Shown here piece after piece: positions 43,785-51,916 of a DNA stretch of 64,000 nucleotides. The stretch lies in NCBI GenBank assembly GCA_019186825.1, contig JABARP010000012.1:259532-323531 (forward strand), given 5' to 3'. Every line of letters starts with the position of its first letter. The first letter of the stretch is position 1. The DNA is from Pyrinomonadaceae bacterium (lineage in GTDB: Bacteria; Acidobacteriota; Blastocatellia; Pyrinomonadales; Pyrinomonadaceae). A model generated the notes under the pieces. That model was not told the DNA's origin and searched no databases. It was given only the letters and a program-made list of their open reading frames with translations. Position numbers and translations under genes: made by a program.

Positions 43785-45475
43785 CTGACGACGGGGTCCT
43801 TTACACCTTCATTCCAGGCGAGCCGGCTCTTAAGGCGATATATCGTTCGCGAGAGGCCGATGGTTTCGAACACGGACAGCATTGACGGGCCGACGGCGAC
43901 GCCGGTGAGGAGTGTGCGGGCGCCGTTCATAATGACGCCGAGTTTTGTGCCTTTTTCTTCCGCGAAGGCCTTTACGACGGCCTCGATGTTGGATTCAAAG
44001 AAGCGGTCCGAGCAGCATGCGTCAGTGAGCGGCAGATTTCCGGCTACGGGCTGATCGGCGCCGATCTCGCCGAGCTCCGCTTCGAAACGATCGGCAAGCT
44101 CCGGGAGCCATTCCTGTAGCTCGGGGAACTTCGTAAGATTCTTCGCAACGGCCGCCGGGTCGAAGTCAAAATCCTCGCTGAAATACGCACGGCCCTGCGT
44201 CGAAAAATCCTTGAGCGTAAAGAACCTTGCGCGAATGAGATCGACCGTCGAAACGAACCAATCGTGCGAGCCGTAACGTGGACGATCGATCGCGATCGAT
44301 TCGGGCCGGTCGCCGATCTCGGTCGATGACTCGAAAGCCTGTGCGCTGGTCGAGGATATCGAGGTCATAAGGGCGCGTCCGTCCGGTTCGTACTCTTCCC
44401 GCCAGAGCTTGTTTGCCTTTAGTTCGCTCTTTACTAGCGGCAAAAGCTCGGCGAGCGACATCGTGCGTATGTACTCGGCGTTCATCCAGATCGCCTTATC
44501 ATCGGTCCAGCGTTTCGGGTCGCCCTCGTGAAAATTGAAGACCGCGTTCGAGCGGTGGATCCCTTCGAGCGTGAATTTCTTGATAAGCTCGTCGAGCGAA
44601 TATATCTCCTTTTCTTCGCCGGCGGACCATCCTAAGAGAGCGAGAAAATTTCGAAATGCGGCGGCGACGAAACCCGCATCGCGATACGTCGTCATCGAGA
44701 CGACCTCGCCGTGTTTGCGTTTCGAAAGTTTTCCTTTATTCGGCGCCAAAATGAGCGGCAAGTGTGCGAACCGCGGCGGCTCGGCGTCCAACGCACTGTA
44801 GATCAAAAGCTGTTTGTGCGTATTGGTTAAATGATCCTGTCCGCGAATGACGTCGGTGATCTGCATCTCGATATCATCGAGTACGACCGCAAGATTGTAG
44901 AGCGGATGTCCGTCCGAGCGCAGCAAGACGAGGTCCTCGGTCTCTGAATAGTCCCGCTCCTGCAGGCCGTAAACGCCGTCCTCGAACGACGTCTTTCCTT
45001 CGGCAGGGACTTTAAGCCTGATTGCGAACGGCTCACCCGCAGCGGCACGCGCATCTGATTCTTCACTCGAAAGATCGCGGTACGGGTTATCGCGAAAATT
45101 CTTATCACCGCCTTGCTGGCGTGCGCGTTCCTTGATGGCTTCTTTGACGTTCGCGTCGTTCGGTTCCGCCTTCGGTGTGAAATCACGATAGGCCTTACCT
45201 TCGGCGAGAAGGCGTTTCGCGGCCTCTCGATGTTTGTCTGCGTTGTTCGACTGGAAGACGATCTCCTCATCGGGCGCGAAACCGAGCCATTTTAAGCCGT
45301 CGAGGATCGAACGGGTCGATTCGTCCGTTGAGCGTGCAAGGTCGGTGTCCTCGATCCGCAAAAGAAATCGTCCGCCCGTGTGCCGTGCGTAAAGGTAATT
45401 GAACAAGGCGGTTCTCGCCGAACCGATATGCAGATAACCCGTCGGTGACGGAGCAAATCTAACTCTAACAGTCAT
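43781..45475 (-). CDS. gltX: Glutamyl-tRNA synthetase
   Basis: The 564-residue class I synthetase begins VRVRFAPSPTGYLHIGSARTALFNYLYAR (HIGH-type motif) and has the KMSKS-type loop KLSKRKHG. The C-terminal anticodon-binding part is long. It charges tRNA-Glu (and perhaps tRNA-Gln in organisms that use GatCAB). ATG 45475 starts the conserved N-terminus; a longer frame begins 48 bases upstream with no family match. Length is a little above the usual 470-500. Confidence 0.95.
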   Translation of the reverse strand: MTVRVRFAPSPTGYLHIGSARTALFNYLYARHTGGRFLLRIEDTDLARSTDESTRSILDGLKWLGFAPDEEIVFQSNNADKHREAAKRLLAEGKAYRDFTPKAEPNDANVKEAIKERARQQGGDKNFRDNPYRDLSSEESDARAAAGEPFAIRLKVPAEGKTSFEDGVYGLQERDYSETEDLVLLRSDGHPLYNLAVVLDDIEMQITDVIRGQDHLTNTHKQLLIYSALDAEPPRFAHLPLILAPNKGKLSKRKHGEVVSMTTYRDAGFVAAAFRNFLALLGWSAGEEKEIYSLDELIKKFTLEGIHRSNAVFNFHEGDPKRWTDDKAIWMNAEYIRTMSLAELLPLVKSELKANKLWREEYEPDGRALMTSISSTSAQAFESSTEIGDRPESIAIDRPRYGSHDWFVSTVDLIRARFFTLKDFSTQGRAYFSEDFDFDPAAVAKNLTKFPELQEWLPELADRFEAELGEIGADQPVAGNLPLTDACCSDRFFESNIEAVVKAFAEEKGTKLGVIMNGARTLLTGVAVGPSMLSVFETIGLSRTIYRLKSRLAWNEGVKDPVVR

Positions 45476-45580
45476 AATCAAGTAGTTTCCCCGAATGCTT
45501 CGCCGAACGCAAAAATCAGGCACGATTTAACGCCATCCGCCGGCAGGCGAATGCGCTCTTCGATCTTGACGGTTTGAAGG

Positions 45581-46450
45581 TTATAGATCGAGCGAGCGGA
45601 GATACGTGCGGAAAGCCTCGCCAAGATCAGGGCGTTTCAATGCGTATTCGACGGTCGCGATCAGGAACCCGAGCTTATCACCGGCGTCGTGGCGAGTACC
45701 GTCGAGGCGGACGGCGTAGAACGGCCGTTTCGCGAGCAGTTTCTGCATCGCATCCGTGATCTGAATTTCGCCGCCTGAGCCGGGCTTGGTTTCTTCGATC
45801 GCTTCGAAAATATCCGGCGTAAAGATATACCTTCCGACGATCGCAAGGTCGCTCGGCGCGTCCTCGTACGCGGGCTTTTCCACCATTCCCTTGATGCGGT
45901 AAACTCCCGGCTCGACCTCATCCGCGTCGATCACGCCAAAACGAGAGATCGCCTCGCCCTCGACCTGCATCGTCGCGATCACAGGTGCTTCGAACCGCTC
46001 ATAAACGTCGATCATCTGCGCTAACGCAGGACGCGTCGAGTCTATAACGTCATCCGCAAGCAGTGCCGCAAATGGCTCGTCGGCAACGAAATCCTTGGCC
46101 TGATAGATCGCGTGGCCGAGTCCAAGAGCCTGTTTCTGCCGCGTGTAAGTGATGCGGGCGATGTCGGAGATCGAGCGGACCTGCTCGAAAAGCTCTTTCT
46201 TATTCTTTTCTTTGAGGAGTTCCTCAAGCTCGAACGAAATATCGAAATGATTCTCGATCGCGGCCTTGTCGCGGCCCGTGATTATCAATAGCGATTCAAT
46301 GCCGGAGGCGACGGCCTCTTCGACCGAATATTGGATCAGCGGCTTATCGACGAGCGGCAGCATTTCCTTCGGCGAAGCTTTCGTCGCCGGTAAAAATCTT
46401 GTCCCGAGCCCCGCCGCCGGGAACACTGCCTTACGTATTCTATTTGCCAT
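45581..46450 (-). CDS. galU: UTP-glucose-1-phosphate uridylyltransferase
   Basis: The 289-residue enzyme makes UDP-glucose from UTP and glucose 1-phosphate. It starts IRKAVFPAAGLGTRFLPATKASPKEMLPLVDKPLIQYSVEEAVASG, the nucleotide-binding loop of the GalU family, and has ALGLGHAIYQAKDFV and FAALLADDVI, with RFGVIDADEV and a C-terminal FLIATVEYAL. The product feeds cell-envelope polysaccharide synthesis. It is followed by gltX on the same strand. Confidence 0.94.
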   Translation of the reverse strand: MANRIRKAVFPAAGLGTRFLPATKASPKEMLPLVDKPLIQYSVEEAVASGIESLLIITGRDKAAIENHFDISFELEELLKEKNKKELFEQVRSISDIARITYTRQKQALGLGHAIYQAKDFVADEPFAALLADDVIDSTRPALAQMIDVYERFEAPVIATMQVEGEAISRFGVIDADEVEPGVYRIKGMVEKPAYEDAPSDLAIVGRYIFTPDIFEAIEETKPGSGGEIQITDAMQKLLAKRPFYAVRLDGTRHDAGDKLGFLIATVEYALKRPDLGEAFRTYLRSLDL

Positions 46451-47594
46451 AAAAATTCGATAAAACGATCAATCGATTTTAGGAGAATTGCCGCCGACAA
46501 ACAACCATTCGATGCGGTGCCCGCGGCGCGACCGCTATCTCGCCGAGCCCCTACTCACGTGCGGTTACGGACAAAAGCTAGGACATAATGTCTCGCTGAG
46601 CGGCGAAGTTCTGCTTCGCCGTAGTCAGAGAGGAAATCTACTTGGCGGCTTAGCCGCCGGGATGTTTGGGTGATCGCGTCGGAAATGCGTAGCATTTCCG
46701 CTCGGCGACAAAGGATGTGCATTTGTGCATTCTGTGCATTTTGTATCAATTCGTGCATTCTGTGCATTTTCATACGATCTGTGCATTTTGGGCTTCAAAT
46801 GGTTGATACGGTCGGATATTCTTCTTGTGGTTGGTTGATGTTTGACAACTAAATTTGGCGGGTTTCACGGGCGACTTGTGTTTGGGAAAAGCGCGTAGCG
46901 TTTTAGCTTAGCCACGTCGTTTACGGCGTGGAACAGGAGTAGCGATCCGGCGTGTTTAGCTCCGATAGGAGCGAAATGTTTATAGCACGGCGATGGATCG
47001 ACTACTTCGGAAGCGTGTGAAACACGCGACAAGGCCTGTCGGCGGCAAGCCGCCTCCGAGGTGTTGTTTGCGGTCGAGTTCTATAGATATTTGGCTCCTA
47101 CGGAGCCAGGACGCTCGTTCTCGGCTGGCAGCGTCTTTGTGTCCTTTGCGGAAATGCCTTTGTGTTCTTTGCGTTAAGGCCAATGCGAAAAGTGAAAAGA
47201 CATTGCGTCTTGGATCAGCAGAAAACGCAAAGTTCGCGAAGCGAGGTCCGCAAAGGCCGCGAAGGGAAAGAAACTCGCGCCCAGGTTGATACAGGACAAG
47301 CCCGTAAACGGGCTGCAAGCTAATCGACTATACTCATCCCACGCCGTAAACGACATGGCTAAGCGAAACCATGATACTCATACCGGTACTCACACCGTCG
47401 TAAACGACACGGCTAAGTGAAGTCATGAGAAGCCGCGCGGTATCGTGAAGGATCGCAAGGTGGGAGATGGCGATTCGCCCTTAGGAACGTCCGCGTAAGG
47501 GCAGGCACTGCGCACGCGGCGGACTGCGGGATAACTGTGATATTCTAAGGGCATTTTAGGGGTCGGGTATTTCGGCGTTATCAGCCTTTTTTCA
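46451..47594. repeat. Gene-free tract with many different short hairpins (REP-like)
   Basis: This 1.1-kb tract has no supported gene. It holds at least seven GC-rich palindromes with 1- to 5-base loops: 46601-46621, 46644-46658, 46680-46700, 46959-46972, 47041-47054, 47093-47107 and 47300-47313. A 25-base unit (GCTTAGCCACGTCGTTTACG start) at 46906-46930 recurs inverted at 47340-47364 with one mismatch and again, more diverged, at 47396-47417. Loops such as GTA, TAC and TTA and phrases like GTTTATAG resemble dispersed REP-type elements. No ORF with family features was found here. It lies between galU and cdaA, which are divergently transcribed. Confidence 0.6.
46717..46787. repeat. Six copies of GTGCATT
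   Basis: GTGCATT occurs at 46717, 46725, 46734, 46753, 46762 and 46781. The spacers are 1-13 bases and unequal, so the array is not a CRISPR. It sits inside the hairpin-rich intergenic tract and may be a simple-repeat expansion or a multi-copy protein-binding site. Confidence 0.65.
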
Positions 47595-48425
47595 ATGCAG
47601 TTTCGCGACATTTTGACAGTAGCAACCTTGCGCAATCTGATCGATATTGCGCTTGTATTTGTCATTGTCTATGTCGTCATCAAGCTCCTGCGCGGCACGC
47701 GTGCGGTGCCCACAGTGATCGGCCTTGTTTTCCTTGCGATACTGTACTGGATCGCGGTAGATCAGGAGCTTCTCACGCTTGAGTTCGTCCTGCGGTACGC
47801 GGTCGTTTACATCGGGTTTGCGATCATAGTCCTGTTCCAATCCGAGATACGACAGGCTTTGATGTATTTCGCGAGCCGTCTGCGGCTGCCGCTCAAGAAG
47901 CAGCGCGGGCAATTCGGCGGCAGCGTTTACGACGAGATCATCCTTGCCCTGACGACGCTCGCGAGCGAGAAAACGGGGGCTCTGATCGTCATCGAACGCA
48001 ACGTCGGCTTGCGTAATTTTATCGACGCTGGCCTGCAGCTTGATGCAAGAGTGAGCTACGACCTGCTGGTGTCGATCTTCAACCCGACGACGCCGCTGCA
48101 TGACGGAGCGGTCGTTATTCAGCACGAACGTATTGCCGCGGCTGCGGTCTTCTTGCCGCTGACAAAGAATCCGGAGATCTCGCGCGAACTTGGTACGCGG
48201 CATCGCGCGGCGATCGGCATTACGGAAGGCTCGGATGCGATCTCGCTCGTCGTCTCGGAAGAGACCGGGCTGATCACCTATGTCGAATCGGGCAAGATCC
48301 TACGAAATCTAGATCCAAAGCAGATGAAGAAGCTCCTTCTCGAAGCGATGGATATACCGGTCACGGAACCTCGCCGCGAGGGCGTGAAACTTGCCGAAAC
48401 CGATACGGACGCAACTGTTGGATAA
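47595..48425 (+). CDS. cdaA: Diadenylate cyclase CdaA (c-di-AMP synthase)
   Basis: The 276-residue enzyme has three N-terminal transmembrane helices (about 13-95) and a DAC domain with the catalytic DGA (LHDGAVVIQHERIAAAAVFLPL) and RHR (LGTRHRAAIGITEGSDAISLVVSEE) motifs. It makes c-di-AMP from two ATP. The C-terminal tail is charged. It is followed by a YbbR-domain gene after 4 bases, the usual cdaA-cdaR operon. Confidence 0.95.
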   Translation: MQFRDILTVATLRNLIDIALVFVIVYVVIKLLRGTRAVPTVIGLVFLAILYWIAVDQELLTLEFVLRYAVVYIGFAIIVLFQSEIRQALMYFASRLRLPLKKQRGQFGGSVYDEIILALTTLASEKTGALIVIERNVGLRNFIDAGLQLDARVSYDLLVSIFNPTTPLHDGAVVIQHERIAAAAVFLPLTKNPEISRELGTRHRAAIGITEGSDAISLVVSEETGLITYVESGKILRNLDPKQMKKLLLEAMDIPVTEPRREGVKLAETDTDATVG

Positions 48426-48429
48426 AGAG

Positions 48430-49323
48430 ATGCAAGGCGATAAGACAGCACGAACTAACCATTCGCTTGTTCTTGCAAAAGATCTCTTGCGGAAGGTTTT
48501 CCTTGAGGACTGGCACCTGAAGCTGCTCGCCCTCGGGATCACGCTTGCACTCTGGTTCGCCGTGACGGGGTTGAGTAAACCAACGACCGCGAGGTTCAGC
48601 AACGTTCGGCTCTCGATGCAATCGTCTGACAATACGATCACGGATTCGGAAGTGAACACGATCGACCTTGTGCTAAGCGGCGACGCACGCAAGATCAACC
48701 AGATCGATTCGCTCTCGGCATCGGTCGACCTTCGCGGGCTTGCACCGGGCGAAAGGACAGTAACGCTTACGCCGACGAATGTCTTTGTCCCGCTGCCGCC
48801 GGGCGTAAAGATCGATGACATTTGGCCGAACCGCGTGCAGGTAAAACTCGAACGCGTCGAGGAAAAGGATGTCCCCGTAAAGATCGAAACTATGGGCGAT
48901 CTCGCACCGAACCTTGAGGTATATTCGCGGACCGCGACGCCATCGCGAATTACGGTTCGCGGGCCGGAAAGCGTTTTGGATCAGTTGAATTCGATCTCAA
49001 CCGAGAAGATCGACCTTAAGGGGCGAACCGGCGATTTTACATTGACACAGCCGCTTGCCGTTACCGATTCCAAAGCGACGGTCCAACGCGGCGATGTTTC
49101 GGTAACGTTCCGTATCGGCGAACGCCGCATCGAGAAGCAGTTCACGATCCCGACCGGCCATGGAAAGAGCGTCCGCGTAACGCTTTACGGCCCGACAAGT
49201 CTGCTGCAGAAACGTAAACCCGATGAGTTCAAAGTAACGTTCGACTCGGAGGATACGCCGCAGGTAACTCTGCCGGCCGATATGGTCAACTCGGTCGTCA
49301 TTAAGTCCACGAAAGTTCTCTAA
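48430..49323 (+). CDS. YbbR-domain protein (CdaR-like regulator of CdaA)
   Basis: The 297-residue protein has one N-terminal transmembrane helix (about residues 25-45: LLALGITLALWFAVTG) and several YbbR repeats in the outer part (for example VPVKIETMGDLAPNLEV; SRITVRGPESVLDQLNSISTEKIDLKG). CdaR-type proteins modulate the adjacent cyclase. The ATG at 48430 starts 4 bases after cdaA; a TTG at 48418 overlapping the cdaA stop is an alternative. Confidence 0.87.
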   Translation: MQGDKTARTNHSLVLAKDLLRKVFLEDWHLKLLALGITLALWFAVTGLSKPTTARFSNVRLSMQSSDNTITDSEVNTIDLVLSGDARKINQIDSLSASVDLRGLAPGERTVTLTPTNVFVPLPPGVKIDDIWPNRVQVKLERVEEKDVPVKIETMGDLAPNLEVYSRTATPSRITVRGPESVLDQLNSISTEKIDLKGRTGDFTLTQPLAVTDSKATVQRGDVSVTFRIGERRIEKQFTIPTGHGKSVRVTLYGPTSLLQKRKPDEFKVTFDSEDTPQVTLPADMVNSVVIKSTKVL

Positions 49324-49357
49324 CTTCCGACAAGATCGCCCGCACTTCGATTTGCCG

Positions 49358-50932
49358 ATGCCTTCTTTTACAGCTAAATTCGACCGCCTCGCCGGACTCG
49401 ACGACAGCAGCCGAACCGCACTCTGGCTCGGGCGGATCGCGTTCTTTTTCCTCGCGGTAATGGCCGCTGCGGCACCGCATTCGATCGCTGCGACACAGAT
49501 CGCCTGGGGATGTGGAACGCTCGCGACGCTGGCTCGGTTTTTGGTAACAAGACAAAAGCCCCGGATCAAATTTCTCGACGTCGCGTTCATTGCCTATTTC
49601 GGATGGTCAGTGCTGAGCGGCGTGTTGTCATACGAGCCTCTTGTGTCGCTCGATCAACTGCGCGGAGTCGCACTTTTTCTCGTTTTTTACTTTGCGATCT
49701 GGAATCTGCGAAACGTAAAGGCCGCGTACTTTCTCGCCGTCCTGATGATCGTGTCCTGCACAGTGAATCTCGTGTGGACGCCGGTCGAAAGATACCTCGG
49801 CCGCGGTGTCGAGGTGCAAGGCCTCGTGCCTGACGGGCCGCTCGCAAAGGCTCTGCTTTGGGACGGCGACACGCTCCTTCGCGCCGACGGGAAGAAACTT
49901 CATTCGCCGGAAGATCTGCTTGCCGCTCTGCAGCAGCACGAAAATGTGCGCGTGCTCTTTTACCGGCCGGATTTTGAATACGAAGTTACGGTCAAGCGCG
50001 CGGATCTCTTGGCGGGAGATTCGTCCGAGCAACGGCTTGGGTTCACCTCTTGGGAGAAGAGCCATAATTGGCGTTCGCAAGGGTTTTATAATCATTACGC
50101 AACGTACGCCGAAATGCTGCAGCTTGTCGCCGCACTCATTTTCGGGCTGATCGTTGCGAATCTTGGGCGTCGAAAAGAGGAAGTGAAGCAGCAGAATTCA
50201 CCCTTCGCTCGGTTTGCGAATTTTTTCGCATCGACGCCATTTCTCGCCGCTGCACTCGGCCTTGCATGCCTTGCTTTGCTCTTTACCGTAACGCGCGCAT
50301 CGCAGCTTGGTTTCATGGTCGCAGCACTCGTGATCGTCCTGCTCTCGGCAAAGAAGAAGCTGCTTATCGCAGGGCTTGTCGTCGCGGTGCCGATAATTTT
50401 CGGCGGGTTGTTGTTCCTGCACGAATCGCGAGATGTCGGCTTCTTTGACGCGAAGGATGATTCGACCAAGTACCGCGAAATGATGTGGCGCGACGGCTAT
50501 CGTTTGCTTACCGAATCGCCGCGGCATCTGCTTGTCGGCGTCGGGATGAATTCGGTCCAGAAACACTGGCAGGAATGGGGAATGTTCGACAAAGGCTGGC
50601 AGCCGTTGGGGCATTTTCATTCGACGCCGGTCCAGCTTGCAGTCGAACGCGGAATCCCGACGCTTCTCATTTGGCTATTGATCTTGTTCTGTTTCGCGAA
50701 GCTATTCTGGAGAGGCTCAAGGAATGCTCGCCGAGCGGGAGACAGGCGGCGATTCGGGATCCTTTTGGGGGCGGCTGGCGCGCTCTGCGGATTCACGACG
50801 AGCGGACTCGTTCATTGGAATCTTGGCGATGCGGAGGTCGCAATGGTGTTCTTTCTAATAATGGCTCTCGGTGTTTCAGCCGCAGATCGACCGGATGACG
50901 CCATTGCGAATGAAGTAACAGCAAGCGCCTAG
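49358..50932 (+). CDS. O-antigen-ligase-like membrane protein with a PDZ-like insert
   Basis: The 524-residue protein has about twelve transmembrane helices and the Wzy/WaaL-type loop near the C-terminus (GMNSVQKHWQEWGMFDKGWQPLGHFHSTPVQLAVERGIPTLLIWL). Unusually, residues about 148-215 (GVEVQGLVPDGPLAKALLWDGDTLLR, then ADGKKLHSPEDLLAAL) read like a PDZ domain placed between the fourth and fifth helices, before the large loop (DNA about 49799-50002). The role as polymer ligase or polymerase is inferred from the fold. The gene follows the YbbR gene and its stop overlaps the convergent methyltransferase gene by 4 bases. Confidence 0.75.
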   Translation: MPSFTAKFDRLAGLDDSSRTALWLGRIAFFFLAVMAAAAPHSIAATQIAWGCGTLATLARFLVTRQKPRIKFLDVAFIAYFGWSVLSGVLSYEPLVSLDQLRGVALFLVFYFAIWNLRNVKAAYFLAVLMIVSCTVNLVWTPVERYLGRGVEVQGLVPDGPLAKALLWDGDTLLRADGKKLHSPEDLLAALQQHENVRVLFYRPDFEYEVTVKRADLLAGDSSEQRLGFTSWEKSHNWRSQGFYNHYATYAEMLQLVAALIFGLIVANLGRRKEEVKQQNSPFARFANFFASTPFLAAALGLACLALLFTVTRASQLGFMVAALVIVLLSAKKKLLIAGLVVAVPIIFGGLLFLHESRDVGFFDAKDDSTKYREMMWRDGYRLLTESPRHLLVGVGMNSVQKHWQEWGMFDKGWQPLGHFHSTPVQLAVERGIPTLLIWLLILFCFAKLFWRGSRNARRAGDRRRFGILLGAAGALCGFTTSGLVHWNLGDAEVAMVFFLIMALGVSAADRPDDAIANEVTASA

Positions 50933-51735
50933 ATGATCTGATCGAGCCACGCCTGCGGGCGCATCTCGGCGTGCGGGACGAGAGCACGCGCGATCTTGTA
51001 ACGCTTCTTCTCTAAACCTGCCAAGGGTTCGCTCCGCAAAGTAACGTAAGGGATCATTCGCGCAAGTTTCTTGTATAGCCGCAGCTTCTGGCCGCGATAT
51101 CGTGCCGCCTCTCTCTCATCCGCAAGATATTGTCCCCAGCCGATCGAACCGACAAAACCGCACGCGCCGAAGTTCGGCGAAAGCAGAATGTGCTCCATCA
51201 TCACGCGAAGCCCGCCGTCGAATTCATGCAGGACATCGTGCATCGCAACGATCGCTTTATCGGCGAGATGCGGGCTGAAACCTTCGAGATCGAGCCGTGT
51301 GCCAGCGTATGTGTGGTCGCCGTCGATCCACAAGAACCGAAGCGTTCTGTCCCAGGTTTTTGCAAGTTCGTAGGAGAATGTTTGATTGAGTTCGACACGG
51401 TCAGCGACACCCATCGACTCGATATTCCGACGGAAATCCGTCAGAGAATCGGCGGCTCCGCGAAGGTCCGGGTCGGTTTCGGACGGCGCCGTCATCGGAT
51501 CGACCGCATAGATCTTTTCGTTGCCGATCAAGCCCGCTGCCTTTGCAAGCACGACCGTCGATCTTCCTTTGAACGAACCGATCTCGAGTATCGCTCCTTC
51601 GGCCCGCGGTACGGCAGCAAGCAGCGCGAGGAACCGTATCTCCCGCGGCGACAGATGTCCCTCGACGGAGTCGACCTCCGACGGCAGCCGTTCGGCAAAC
51701 GCCTCAAAACCCTTTGGTAATTCCTTTTTTCTCAT
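50929..51735 (-). CDS. Class I SAM-dependent methyltransferase (Methyltransf_24 type)
   Basis: The 268-residue protein has SAM motif I ILEIGSFKGRSTVVLAKAA, motif II EKIYAVDPM and the acidic LRFLWIDGDHTYAG of the Methyltransf_24 family. Many members modify sugars or small molecules. The C-terminal region is helical and basic. It converges with the O-antigen-ligase-like gene with a 4-base overlap. A role in surface-polysaccharide modification is a guess from context. Confidence 0.82.
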   Translation of the reverse strand: MRKKELPKGFEAFAERLPSEVDSVEGHLSPREIRFLALLAAVPRAEGAILEIGSFKGRSTVVLAKAAGLIGNEKIYAVDPMTAPSETDPDLRGAADSLTDFRRNIESMGVADRVELNQTFSYELAKTWDRTLRFLWIDGDHTYAGTRLDLEGFSPHLADKAIVAMHDVLHEFDGGLRVMMEHILLSPNFGACGFVGSIGWGQYLADEREAARYRGQKLRLYKKLARMIPYVTLRSEPLAGLEKKRYKIARALVPHAEMRPQAWLDQII

Positions 51736-51796
51736 TCTTTATGACGGACTTCTCGATGCTAGATACTAATACTTTTGGCGGCTGCGTACCTAAAGC

Positions 51797-51810
51797 CAAC
51801 GTATACGTTG
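51797..51810. promoter_or_regulatory. Perfect 14-bp palindrome upstream of the serine hydrolase
   Basis: CAACGTATACGTTG is a perfect palindrome about 107 bases upstream of the serine-hydrolase gene, and a second one, TTACGC-gaaat-GCGTAA, lies at 51866-51882. Both could be regulatory sites in the divergent intergenic region of this gene and the methyltransferase. No regulator gene is nearby. Confidence 0.3.
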
Positions 51811-51916
51811 CGTGATATCCTAAAAGGGTAAGTAAAGATCGTCTTTGCTGGATGCGAACATTCGTTACGCGAAATGCGTAATGCCTTTTATCAATTAGCT
51901 AACACCATTTGTATCT

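Noticed and set aside
46717..46787. CRISPR-like array of short repeats
   Set aside because: The repeat is only 7 bases and the spacers vary from 1 to 13 bases. There is no cas gene nearby.
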